32,834 bases of DNA, taken from NCBI GenBank assembly GCA_023438115.1, contig JAEZEB010000253.1, forward strand, positions 1-32,834, given 5' to 3'. Both the position numbers and the translations under genes were made by a program. This document shows positions 25,425 to 32,630 of the stretch, in pieces (within the stretch, counting starts at the first letter, position 1; each line of letters opens with the position of its first letter). The notes under the pieces were generated by a model. That model saw only the letters and a list, made by a program, of their open reading frames with translations. It ran no database searches and was not told where the DNA came from. Source of the stretch: Pseudomonadota bacterium. GTDB lineage: Bacteria > Pseudomonadota > Gammaproteobacteria > Burkholderiales > Burkholderiaceae_C.

Positions 25425-26063
25425 TCAATCCACCTGCAAGCCGCGTCCGCGCCGGTTGGAGAACACCGGGTTGTCGCGCCGCAGCGGCTGTTGCGCCTGC
25501 ACCGCGGCGACCCAATTCTCCGTGGAGACGACGGCCGCGAAGTTGCTGTGGAACACGACGCTGAAGACGCGGTGGATCTCCTCGGCGCTGGCGCGGCCGG
25601 CGGCGTTGGCGTAGGGCAGGGCGCCGCTCGCGTCGTGCAGGTATTCCATCGCCAGGCCGCGGTGCAGGCCCTCGAAGATCGTGGAGGCGACGCAGTTGTG
25701 CGTCATGTAGCCCGTGACGGCCACCGTATCGATGCCGCGCGCCTGCAGCCAGTCGGCGAAGTCCGTCTTCGTGAACACGCTCGGGAAGGACTTGGTGACC
25801 AGGTGGTCGCGCGGGCGGCGCGCCACTTCCTCGTGCAGCTCGCCCGTCGGCGTGCCGGCCTGGAAGACGGGCGCGCCGGCCGGCGAGTGGTGGCGCACCA
25901 CCACCACCGGCACGCCCGCCTTCGTCGCAGCGTCCATGGCGGCGGTGATGTTGGGCAGGGTCTGCGCAACCGGCGGATGCTCGATCGGCAGGCCGCCGCC
26001 TTCGAAGTACTCGTTCTGCACGTCGATCACGACAAGGGCTCGGCGGGGCGCGGGAGAGGTCAT
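25425..26063 (-). CDS. Isochorismatase-family cysteine hydrolase
   Basis: This 212-residue protein carries the triad of the isochorismatase/nicotinamidase fold: D14 in VVIDVQNEYF, K91 in VTKSFPSVFTKT, and C124 in TGYMTHNCVAST with the preceding cis-peptide region. Members hydrolyse amides or vinyl ethers (nicotinamide, N-carbamoylsarcosine, isochorismate, ureidoacrylate). The ATG at 26063 is chosen because AGGAG lies about 8 bases upstream; an in-frame ATG 11 codons earlier has none. It is divergent from the DJ-1/AraC-type regulator (95 bp gap), which probably controls it. Substrate not predictable. Confidence 0.92.
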   Translation of the reverse strand: MTSPAPRRALVVIDVQNEYFEGGGLPIEHPPVAQTLPNITAAMDAATKAGVPVVVVRHHSPAGAPVFQAGTPTGELHEEVARRPRDHLVTKSFPSVFTKTDFADWLQARGIDTVAVTGYMTHNCVASTIFEGLHRGLAMEYLHDASGALPYANAAGRASAEEIHRVFSVVFHSNFAAVVSTENWVAAVQAQQPLRRDNPVFSNRRGRGLQVD

Positions 26064-26146
26064 GGCGGGACTCCTTTCGTCGGGGATGGGCTGCATTGTT
26101 CGCCTTCGCGGTCTCCCGGAAAAGTGGCCCGGAAGCCATGGATCGC

Positions 26147-26152
26147 TAGAAT
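26147..26152 (+). promoter_or_regulatory. Predicted -10 box of the DJ-1/AraC regulator gene
   Basis: TAGAAT lies only 6 bp before the ATG at 26159, so the transcript would be leaderless or nearly so. No Shine-Dalgarno sequence is present. Confidence 0.35.
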
Positions 26153-26158
26153 CGGGCC

Positions 26159-27136
26159 ATGCCGCAAGCCACGCCCGAGAACGTCGCCGTCTTCGCGTTC
26201 GACGGCATCAGCCCTTTCCATCTCTCGGTGCCCTGCCTCGTCTTCGGCGAGGACCGGCGGCCCGACGGCAGCCTTCGCTTCCGCCTGCGCGTGTGCGCTT
26301 CGCAGCCCGGAATGCTGCGCACCAACGCGGGCTTCGACGTCGTGACGCACGGCGGGCTCGGCAGCCTGCGCACTGCCGACATCGTGGTGATCCCTTCCTG
26401 GCACGACGACGGGCGCCCGGCACCCGCCGCGCTGCTGCGCGAGCTGCGCGCGGCGCACAAGCGCGGCGCGCTGGTCGTCGGCTTGTGCCTGGGCGCTTTC
26501 GTGCTGGCCGAGGCGGGTCTGCTCGACGGCCGTCCCGCCACCACGCACTGGTACCTGGTGCCGCGCTTCCGGGATCTGTATCCGTCGGTGCAACTGCAGC
26601 CCGAGGTGCTGTACGTCGACGACGGCGACGTGATCACGTCCGCCGGCACGGCCGCGGGGCTCGACTGCTGCCTGCACGTGCTGCGCAAGCGCCATGGCGC
26701 GGAAGCCGCGAACCGCGCCGCGCGCCGCATGGTGGTGGCGCCGCATCGCCAGGGCGGCCAGGCGCAGTACATCGCGCAGCCGGTGCCCGAGCGCGCGGAG
26801 CGCGACCGCTTGCGCCCGGTGCTGGAGTGGATGACGCGGCATCTCGACCAGCCGCATGCGCTGGACGACCTTGCGCGCCGCGCGTACATGAGCCGGCGCA
26901 CCTTCACGCGCCATTTCCGCGATGCCACCGGCACCACCGTGGTGGGCTGGCTGAAGGCGCAGCGGCTCGCGCTGGCGCAACGCCTTCTGGAAGGCACAGC
27001 GCTGTCGGTCGAGGAGGTTGCGGCGCAGGCCGGCTTCGGTTCCAGCGCTTCCTTGCGCCAGCATTTCGCGCAGGCGCTGCGGACGTCGCCGCTGGCCTAT
27101 CGCCGCCAGTTCTCGTACGAGCGCGTCCCGGCCTAG
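26159..27136 (+). CDS. GlxA-like AraC regulator (DJ-1/PfpI domain plus AraC HTH)
   Basis: The 325-residue protein has an N-terminal DJ-1/PfpI-type sensor domain (about 5-190) with VVGLCLGAFVLAEAGLLDGRPATTHW, in which a Cys sits at the nucleophile-elbow position. An AraC DNA-binding domain follows (about 220-320), with LDDLARRAYMSRRTFTRHFRDATG and VAAQAGFGSSASLRQHFAQAL. Such GlxA/FtrA-type regulators respond to nitrogenous metabolites, and many activate neighbouring hydrolase genes. It is divergent from the isochorismatase-like gene and converges on another AraC-type gene, sharing a CTAG stop with it. Confidence 0.94.
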   Translation: MPQATPENVAVFAFDGISPFHLSVPCLVFGEDRRPDGSLRFRLRVCASQPGMLRTNAGFDVVTHGGLGSLRTADIVVIPSWHDDGRPAPAALLRELRAAHKRGALVVGLCLGAFVLAEAGLLDGRPATTHWYLVPRFRDLYPSVQLQPEVLYVDDGDVITSAGTAAGLDCCLHVLRKRHGAEAANRAARRMVVAPHRQGGQAQYIAQPVPERAERDRLRPVLEWMTRHLDQPHALDDLARRAYMSRRTFTRHFRDATGTTVVGWLKAQRLALAQRLLEGTALSVEEVAAQAGFGSSASLRQHFAQALRTSPLAYRRQFSYERVPA

Positions 27137-28113
27137 GTGCGCAGCGCGCGCTGCGATCGCGCGGCGCTGGGCGGCATGCCCATGATGCGCTTGTACGCGC
27201 GGCTGAACGAGGCTTCCGACTCGTAGCCCAGGCGGTCGGCCGCCACGCTCACGCGCATGCCCTTGGCGGCGATCCATTCGCTGGCTTGCGCCATCTGCAG
27301 CCGCGCGATGTAGCGCGCCGGCGTCTCGCCCACGGCGCCCTTGAAGGACGCCGCGAAAGCGGAGCGCGAAGTTCCGGCCAGCCGGGCGAGGTCCGGCACG
27401 CTCCACTCGCGCGCGGGATCGGCGTGGATGGCCGCCAGCGCCTTGCCCACGACCGGACAGCGCAGCGCCGCGATCCAGCCCGTGGTCTTGCTGCACACGC
27501 ATTCCACCCACGCGCGGATCGTGGTGGCCGCGACGACATCCGCCATGCGCGCCAGGATGCCGCAGGCGCCCACGCGCCGGTGCGCCAGTTCGCGTTCCAT
27601 CGCCTCCAGCAATGCCGGCACGGTGGCATCGCGCCGCGCGAGTTCGCCGGCGCGGATCACGTCCGGCATCATGGCCAGCAGCGGATGCCGCGCATCGAGG
27701 TTGAAGCGCAGGCAGGCGTCGAACAGCGTGTGCGTGGCCGCGCCGCCATCCGCCTGCTCGCCGTCCACGCGATGGACGAAGCCCGGCGAGGGCAGCTGTG
27801 CGAGCGTCGCGACGTCCACCGCCGGCACGTCCTTTGCGCTGGCAATCACGTGCGCCGCGCCGCGCGGCAGCAGGACGGCATCGCCCTGGCGCAGCTGCGT
27901 CCATTCGCCCTGGTCCACCTGCAGCCAGCAGTCCCCTTGCGCGACGAAGTGGAAGCGCGCCGTCGCTTGCGCCGGGAAGGCGACGCCCCACGGCGCATGC
28001 AATTCGCAGCGGCCGTACTCCACGCCGTCCAGGCGCAGGTTCAGCAGGATCTCCGTCAGCGCATCGGGGCCGCTGGCGGAACTGTCAAGCGATTTGGCTT
28101 TTGTGCCATTCAT
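27133..28113 (-). CDS. AraC-family regulator with N-terminal cupin domain
   Basis: This 326-residue regulator has a cupin_6-type sensor domain (about 10-190), including ARFHFVAQGDCWLQVDQGEW and GDAVLLPRGAAHVI. An AraC HTH pair follows (about 220-315), with SVPDLARLAGTSRSAFAASFKGAVGETPARYI and AADRLGYESEASFSRAYKRIMG. It is divergent from the MFS exporter gene (58 bp between start codons), the standard arrangement of this regulator type with an MFS or oxidoreductase target. The ATG at 28113 gives a normal-length product. Its stop codon overlaps the stop of the convergent GlxA-like gene in a shared CTAG. Confidence 0.94.
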   Translation of the reverse strand: MNGTKAKSLDSSASGPDALTEILLNLRLDGVEYGRCELHAPWGVAFPAQATARFHFVAQGDCWLQVDQGEWTQLRQGDAVLLPRGAAHVIASAKDVPAVDVATLAQLPSPGFVHRVDGEQADGGAATHTLFDACLRFNLDARHPLLAMMPDVIRAGELARRDATVPALLEAMERELAHRRVGACGILARMADVVAATTIRAWVECVCSKTTGWIAALRCPVVGKALAAIHADPAREWSVPDLARLAGTSRSAFAASFKGAVGETPARYIARLQMAQASEWIAAKGMRVSVAADRLGYESEASFSRAYKRIMGMPPSAARSQRALRT

Positions 28114-28171
28114 CGCGGCGGATGCTATTCCTAAGCTGGGTGGCCTCACACACCACAAGGTTTCCGCCCCC

Positions 28172-29404
28172 ATGTCATCTCCCTGCAGTGCCTGCCTGGG
28201 GCAGGCCTCTCCTCCCGCGCCGTCGGAGCCCGCCGCACGCTGGGCCGGTGTCGCATCGCTGAGCCTGGGCGTGTTCGCGCTGGTGACGGCCGAATTCCTG
28301 CCCGTGAGCCTGTTGACTCCCATGGCCGCCGACCTCGGTGTCACCGACGGCGCCGCGGGCCAGGCCGTGACGGCCACGGCGCTCGTCGCCGCCGTCGCCG
28401 CGCCCGTCATCCCGCTGGCGACGCGCCGGCTGGACCGCAAGCACGTGCTGCTGGCGCTCACCAGCCTGCTCCTCGCTTCCAACGTGCTGGCCGTGCTGGC
28501 GACTTCGCTGCCGGCGCTCCTGCTGGCCCGCGTGCTGCTGGGCGTCGGCCTCGGCGGCTTCTGGGCGATGGCCGCGGCATTGGCTCTGCGGCTCGTTCCC
28601 GCGAATCTCTTCGCACGCGCGATGGCCCTGGTGCTGACCGGTGTCTCCGTCGCCACGGTGTGCGCCGCGCCCCTGGGCGCGTGGATGGGCGAGCTGTGGG
28701 GCTGGCGCAGCGCCTTCACCGCCGCGGCAGTGCTGAGCGCGTTCACGCTTGCGGCGCAGTTCGCCGCCTTGCCGCCGCTGCCGCCGCGCGACCGGCCCGA
28801 CCTGCGCGTGCTGCTCGAACTCCTGGGCCGCCGCGGCGTGCGCGTGGCCCTGATCGCCGTGCTGCTGGTGATCTCCGGCCACTTCGCCGGCTTCACCTAC
28901 ATCCGGCCGCTGATGGAGAAGGTGACGAACGCCGACGTGCAGACGGTGTCCGCCGTGTTGCTCGGCTACGGAATCGGCGGCTTCTTCGGCAACTTCGCCG
29001 GCGGCTGGATCACCGAGCGCAGCGAGCGCTGGAGCATCGTCGCGGGCGCATCGCTCATCGCGGTGCTGGCGCTCGCGCTGCTCACGGGCGCCGGTTCGGC
29101 GGGCCTCACCGCCGTCGCCGTGACGCTGTGGGGCTTTGCCTTCGGCGCCTTCCCAGTCGGCTTCCAGACCTGGATCGTGCGTGCCGCGCCCGACCATGCC
29201 GAAGGCGCCAGCGGCCTGCTGGTCGCCGCCTTCCAGGTGGCCATCGCCAGTGGCGCGATCGGCGGCGGCGTGCTGGTCGATCGCGTCGGGCCGCTCGGCG
29301 CGCCAGCCTTCATGGCGGCGGCGATGGCCCTCGGCACCTGGCTGACGTGGCGCAGCGGTCCGCGACGCGCGGCCGCGGCCGTCGAAGGAGGTCGTCATGG
29401 GTGA
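28172..29404 (+). CDS. MFS exporter (DHA1 family)
   Basis: The 410-residue protein has about 12 predicted membrane segments. It carries DHA1-type motifs: LVTAEFLPVSLLTPMAADLGV in TM1, the loop-2 region TRRLDRKHVL, LLARVLLGVGLGGFWAMAAALALRLVP in TM4 and LTGVSVATVCAAPLGAWMGELWGWR in TM5. It resembles NepI/YdhP-type efflux permeases for nucleosides, sugars or drugs. The start ATG at 28172 follows the short divergent region with the AraC/cupin gene, which probably regulates it. Its end overlaps the oxidoreductase start by 8 bp, so the two genes form an operon. Confidence 0.93.
   Translation: MSSPCSACLGQASPPAPSEPAARWAGVASLSLGVFALVTAEFLPVSLLTPMAADLGVTDGAAGQAVTATALVAAVAAPVIPLATRRLDRKHVLLALTSLLLASNVLAVLATSLPALLLARVLLGVGLGGFWAMAAALALRLVPANLFARAMALVLTGVSVATVCAAPLGAWMGELWGWRSAFTAAAVLSAFTLAAQFAALPPLPPRDRPDLRVLLELLGRRGVRVALIAVLLVISGHFAGFTYIRPLMEKVTNADVQTVSAVLLGYGIGGFFGNFAGGWITERSERWSIVAGASLIAVLALALLTGAGSAGLTAVAVTLWGFAFGAFPVGFQTWIVRAAPDHAEGASGLLVAAFQVAIASGAIGGGVLVDRVGPLGAPAFMAAAMALGTWLTWRSGPRRAAAAVEGGRHG
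29385..29391 (+). promoter_or_regulatory. Strong ribosome-binding site of the MDR oxidoreductase
   Basis: AAGGAGG lies 5 bp before the ATG at 29397, inside the end of the MFS gene. It is the best Shine-Dalgarno sequence noticed in the window and fixes the start of the overlapping oxidoreductase gene. Confidence 0.75.
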
Positions 29405-30422
29405 GCGCGTGAACCGGCGCATCCTGCTGGCGGCGCGTCCGCGCGGCCTGCCGGGGCCGGAGCATTTCAGGCTCGTCACCGAACCCGTGGCGGAGCCCGC
29501 CGATGGCGAGGTGCTGCTGCGCACGTTGTACCTCTCCCTGGACCCGTACATGCGCAACCTGATGGACGAGGTCGGCCCCGGCTACGCGCCGCGCGTGGAA
29601 CTGGATTCGACGATGGTCGGAGCGACGGTCAGCCGCGTCGTGAAGTCGCGCAACGCTTCCTTCCGCGAAGGCGAGCTCGTGCTGGCCAACGCGGGTTGGC
29701 AGGACTACGCGATCTCCGACGGCAAGGACCTCGCGCCGCTGGGCGACATGGAACACCCTTCGCACGCGCTGTCCGGCCTGGGCATGCCGGGCTTCACGGC
29801 GCACGTGGGACTGCTGGACATCGGCCGGCCGCGTGCAGGGGAAACCGTCGTGGTGGCCGCGGCGACGGGTGCCGTCGGCGCGATGGTCGGCCAGCTCGCC
29901 CGCAATGCCGGCGCGCGCGTCGTCGGCATCGCGGGTGGCGCGGACAAGTGCGCGCATGCGGTGGAGAAGCTGGGCTTCGATGCCTGCATCGACCGCCGCG
30001 ATCCGCAGTTCGCGGCGCTACTCGCAGCGGCCTGCCCGCGCGGCATCGACGTGTACTTCGAGAACGTCGGTGGCGCGGTGCTGCAGGCCGTGCTGCCGCT
30101 ACTCAACCTCGGCGCGCGCGTGCCGGTGTGCGGATTCATCGCGCACTACAACGAGGAGCACGGCGCGGCCGGCGAGGACCACCTGCCGACGCTGCTGGCG
30201 GCCGTGCTGCAGAAGCGCGTCCGCATGCAGGGCTTCATCATCCTCGACCACTACGGCGAACGCTTCGAGGCCTTCCGGTCGCACATGGGCCAGCTCGTGC
30301 GCGAGGGCGCCGTGCGCATCGACGAGGCCGTGGTCCACGGGCTGGAGAACGCACCGTCCGCCTTCGTCGACATGCTGGAGGGCCGCCACCTGGGCAAGGT
30401 GGTGGTGGCCGTGGCGGACTGA
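29397..30422 (+). CDS. Zinc-independent MDR oxidoreductase (CurA/leukotriene B4 reductase type)
   Basis: This 341-residue NADPH-dependent protein shows the CurA/PTGR pattern: RPRGLPGPEHFRLV near the N terminus, LYLSLDPYMRNLM (44-56), the Rossmann motif AATGAVGAMVGQLA (155-168) with AGGADKC afterwards, and YFENVGG. Zinc-binding cysteines of classical ADH are absent. Such enzymes reduce alpha,beta-unsaturated carbonyls. It overlaps the MFS gene by 8 bp and is translated from its own strong Shine-Dalgarno sequence. It may help detoxify reactive enals or enones together with the exporter under control of the AraC/cupin regulator. Confidence 0.94.
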   Translation: MGERVNRRILLAARPRGLPGPEHFRLVTEPVAEPADGEVLLRTLYLSLDPYMRNLMDEVGPGYAPRVELDSTMVGATVSRVVKSRNASFREGELVLANAGWQDYAISDGKDLAPLGDMEHPSHALSGLGMPGFTAHVGLLDIGRPRAGETVVVAAATGAVGAMVGQLARNAGARVVGIAGGADKCAHAVEKLGFDACIDRRDPQFAALLAAACPRGIDVYFENVGGAVLQAVLPLLNLGARVPVCGFIAHYNEEHGAAGEDHLPTLLAAVLQKRVRMQGFIILDHYGERFEAFRSHMGQLVREGAVRIDEAVVHGLENAPSAFVDMLEGRHLGKVVVAVAD

Positions 30423-30442
30423 GCGGTGAAAAAAATCGGGGC

Positions 30443-30457
30443 GGGCTGTCACAGCCC
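30443..30457 (-). terminator. Short hairpin after the oxidoreductase gene
   Basis: GGGCTGT (30443-30449) and ACAGCCC (30451-30457) form a 7-bp stem with a one-base nominal loop. A run of A (30429-30435) precedes it, which would be a U-run on the minus strand, but it is separated from the stem by 7 bases, and no minus-strand gene ends here. It might stop plus-strand transcription weakly. Confidence 0.25.
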
Positions 30458-30526
30458 GTCCGTCCCGGCCGTCTAGGAGGATGAAGGCACCCGCTTTCCT
30501 TTCACCCAACCTCCAGGAGCCATTCC

Positions 30527-30988
30527 ATGTCCGGACCCCGCCTCGACTACCACGCCCTCGCGCCCAAGGCCACCCGCGCGCTGAACCAGCTGTCCTTTTC
30601 CACCGTCGCCACCCTGGGCCACAGGCTCAAGGCCCTCGTCGAGTTGCGCATCAGCCAGATCAACGGCTGCGCCTTCTGCATCGACATGCACTGGGCCGAG
30701 CTGGTCAGACTGGACATGGATCCGCGCCACGTCAACGCCGTTGCCGGCTGGCGCGAGGCGCACCGCTTCTTCAGCGACAAGGACCGCGCGGCGCTGAACT
30801 GGGCCGAAGCCGTCAACGCCATCCCGCATCGCAGCCCCAGCGACGCCGACTTCGAGGAAGTGCGGCGCCACTTCAGCGACGCCGAGATCGCGGAGCTGAC
30901 CTATGCCGTCGGCGCCATCCGCGCGTGGAACATGCTCAATGCGAGCTTCCACATGCCGGTGCCGGAAACGCCGTACGTGCCGGGCTGA
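30527..30988 (+). CDS. Carboxymuconolactone decarboxylase-family (AhpD-like) protein
   Basis: The 153-residue protein carries the AhpD-like core ELRISQINGCAFCIDMHWAEL, with the redox pair C48/C51 and H55 in the C-x2-C-x3-H pattern of peroxidase-related CMD proteins. It is probably a cytoplasmic alkylhydroperoxidase-like reductase rather than a true lactone decarboxylase. AGGAG lies 8 bases before the ATG. It follows the oxidoreductase gene by 104 bp with a small hairpin between, so it may have its own promoter. Length is typical of the family. Confidence 0.94.
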   Translation: MSGPRLDYHALAPKATRALNQLSFSTVATLGHRLKALVELRISQINGCAFCIDMHWAELVRLDMDPRHVNAVAGWREAHRFFSDKDRAALNWAEAVNAIPHRSPSDADFEEVRRHFSDAEIAELTYAVGAIRAWNMLNASFHMPVPETPYVPG

Positions 30989-31001
30989 GCCGGCTGTTCC
31001 T

Positions 31002-31028
31002 GGTGTGTGGTGCAGGGCCGTGCACACC
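31002..31028. terminator. Possible hairpin between the CMD-like gene and flgN
   Basis: GGTGTG (31002-31007) and CACACC (31023-31028) form an inverted repeat in the convergent gap between the AhpD-like gene and flgN. No T-run follows, so a terminator role is weakly supported. Confidence 0.25.
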
Positions 31029-31080
31029 TGTGGCGATGCCGGTCATGGCCGTCATAGGTGCCCGCGGACGCGGGCTCCCT

Positions 31081-31422
31081 TCAGCCGCGCCCGAAACCGC
31101 GGCCGGCGAAAGTGCCGTGCGCGCCGTAGACCGGCTGCGGCAAGGCCGCATCGGGCGCGCTGGCGCGCAGCGCGTCCAGTGAACGCTCCACGTCCTGCTG
31201 CCGGCGGGCCAGCAGGGCCTGGTTGCGCATGCATTCCTGCAGTAGGGACTTCAGCAAGGGGAGGTCGGCGCCCGCGGGCGGCCGGCGCCCCAGCGCGGCG
31301 GCTTGCCGCTGCACTTCGGCCGCGCAGGCCGTGACGGCGTCGGTGTCGCCGTCACGCACGGCGTCGCCGTGCTTCTCCAGCCATTGCCGGAACGTCGCCA
31401 GGCGCGGATCGGCGGGGGTCAC
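31081..31422 (-). CDS. flgN: FlgN-like flagellar chaperone
   Basis: This 113-residue protein is mostly helical and resembles short FlgN-type chaperones: Leu/Gln-rich helices with LLKSLLQECMRNQALLARRQQDVERSLDALR at about 56-86. FlgN guards the hook-associated proteins FlgK and FlgL before export. Sequence similarity is weak, so the call rests on its position directly after flgM, with an ATGA overlap of stop and start. It is shorter than E. coli FlgN (138 residues), as is usual in Burkholderiales. Confidence 0.75.
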   Translation of the reverse strand: MTPADPRLATFRQWLEKHGDAVRDGDTDAVTACAAEVQRQAAALGRRPPAGADLPLLKSLLQECMRNQALLARRQQDVERSLDALRASAPDAALPQPVYGAHGTFAGRGFGRG

Positions 31423-31712
31423 ACGCCCTGGCGCGGCGCCAGCAGGGCGGCCGCGTCGGCGATCAGCCGGTCGGCGATGGCGCCGGCGTTGACGGTGAAG
31501 CGGCCTTCCTGGATGGCCTGGCGGATCGCGTCCACCTTGGCGCTGTCGAATTCGACGCCGCCGGCGCCGCTCATCTGCGCGCCGGCCGCCGACACGGCCA
31601 CCTTCTCGCCGCCCGCGGGGGCGGCAGGAGCGGAGCCGGTGGGCCGGGCCGCGCGCTGGAGCGCGGGGTCGTTCACCGTCTTGGGGTCGATGGGGGAGGC
31701 GCCGATCTTCAT
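31419..31712 (-). CDS. flgM: Anti-sigma-28 factor FlgM
   Basis: The 97-residue protein starts MKIGASPIDPKTV and has the FlgM pattern. A disordered, Ala/Pro-rich N-terminal half (about 10-45) is followed by the sigma-binding C-terminal half, with FDSAKVDAIRQAIQEGRFTVNAGAIADRLI (about 56-85). FlgM binds FliA in the cytoplasm and is exported after hook completion. The ATG at 31712 has GGAGA upstream; an in-frame ATG six codons earlier is less likely. A FliA-like promoter lies upstream (31748-31774). Confidence 0.92.
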   Translation of the reverse strand: MKIGASPIDPKTVNDPALQRAARPTGSAPAAPAGGEKVAVSAAGAQMSGAGGVEFDSAKVDAIRQAIQEGRFTVNAGAIADRLIADAAALLAPRQGV

Positions 31713-31747
31713 GGGATTCTCCGGGCCCAAGGGGCCCTGCCAGCCAT

Positions 31748-31774
31748 TATTCGGCCGCGCCGCGCGGAACTAAA
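31748..31774 (-). promoter_or_regulatory. Sigma-28 (FliA)-like promoter of flgMN
   Basis: On the minus strand TTTAGTTC (plus 31767-31774) and GCCGAATA (plus 31748-31755) are separated by 11 bp, close to the FliA consensus TAAAGTTT-N11-GCCGATAA (5/8 and 6/8 matches). A class 3 promoter before flgM is known from enterics. Confidence 0.5.
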
Positions 31775-31778
31775 GGGC

Positions 31779-31805
31779 AAAAAGCGGCCGGTGGGCCGTC
31801 TTTTT
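31779..31805. terminator. Bidirectional intrinsic terminator between flgA and flgM
   Basis: AAAAAGCGGCC (31779-31789) pairs almost perfectly, with one bulged base, with GGCCGTCTTTTT (31794-31805) around a GGTG loop. It gives a U-run in both directions. It starts 16 bp past the flgA stop on the minus strand and isolates flgA from flgMN. Confidence 0.75.
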
Positions 31806-31820
31806 CGCGTAGCCGGCCGT

Positions 31821-32507
31821 TCACAGGGCGACTTCGACCACCCGCCCGGCCCGCGCCACCCCGGTCACGATGCGCCCCAGCTCGGTCCGCACCCGCACCG
31901 ACTGGCCTTCCGCGGCCTGTCCCAGCGCCTGGCCGCCGGCCGAGATCTGGAAGCCGGCGCCGCCGACCTGCAGCCGCACGGGGTCGCCCGCTTTCACCAC
32001 CAGGGGCGCGCGGAACATGTCGGCGCGCAGGGCCTGGCCGGGCACGACGGCGCGGGTGAGCGTCTTGCCTTCCACCTCCGCGAGTTCGCGCAGCAGCCCG
32101 GGGCGCTCGCGCGTCAGTTCCACTTCCTGCTCGGTGGCTTCGCCCGTGCCGACGGTGCTGCCCGCCGCCAGCGCGGCGGAGGCGACGAAGGCCGGACCCC
32201 AGGCGCGGACCGTCACCGGCACGAGGACGTTCCAGTTGGCGCCGTCCACGCAGCGCACACCCACGGACCCGCGGCCCCACAGGCGCGCGTTGGCGCCCGC
32301 GAAGGGCTCGGTGCGTCGGCACGGCGCCAGGTGCGCGACCTGCACCGTGCCCAGCTGCACTTCGAAGCGGGTCACCTGCGCCCCGCTGCCCGCCACCTGT
32401 CCGGAGACGAAGGCGCGCAGCGCGTCGGCGTCGATGGGATGGGCGGCCTGCGCGAGCGCGCCGCCCGTGGCGAACGCGAGCGCTGCAAGAAAGGGAAGCT
32501 TCGGCAT
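31821..32507 (-). CDS. flgA: Flagellar P-ring assembly chaperone FlgA
   Basis: This 228-residue protein has a signal peptide (MPKLPFLAALAFATGGALAQA) and a C-terminal SAF/FlgA domain. The family segments VVPGQALRADMFRAPLVVKAGDPVRLQVGGAGFQISAGGQALGQAAEGQSVRVR cover about residues 150-210 and include the SAF-type beta-clip region. FlgA acts in the periplasm to help FlgI polymerise into the P ring. C62 and C85 may form a disulfide. ATG at 32507 is chosen because it starts the signal peptide. It is divergent from flgB, as in most beta- and gammaproteobacteria. Confidence 0.95.
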   Translation of the reverse strand: MPKLPFLAALAFATGGALAQAAHPIDADALRAFVSGQVAGSGAQVTRFEVQLGTVQVAHLAPCRRTEPFAGANARLWGRGSVGVRCVDGANWNVLVPVTVRAWGPAFVASAALAAGSTVGTGEATEQEVELTRERPGLLRELAEVEGKTLTRAVVPGQALRADMFRAPLVVKAGDPVRLQVGGAGFQISAGGQALGQAAEGQSVRVRTELGRIVTGVARAGRVVEVAL

Positions 32508-32580
32508 GGCCTGCACTTTAGGTGCGCGCGGCGGCCGCGAGCCGGGGCAATAGGCGGCCAAACCCCCGCCTTATCGCCGC

Positions 32581-32607
32581 TTCAGTTTTCCGGGCCGGCT
32601 CCGATAC
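32581..32607 (+). promoter_or_regulatory. Sigma-28-like promoter before flgB
   Basis: TTCAGTTT (32581-32588) and TCCGATAC (32600-32607) are spaced by 11 bp and each match 6 of 8 positions of the FliA consensus. The start codon of flgB lies 23 bp further on, leaving room for a GGAGG ribosome-binding site (about 32621-32625). Confidence 0.45.
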
Positions 32608-32630
32608 TGCCCCGCAACCCGGAGGACCGC

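Noticed and set aside
28174..28896. N-terminal extension of the cupin-AraC frame
   Set aside because: It would run antisense into the MFS gene; ATG at 28113 gives a normal-size protein.
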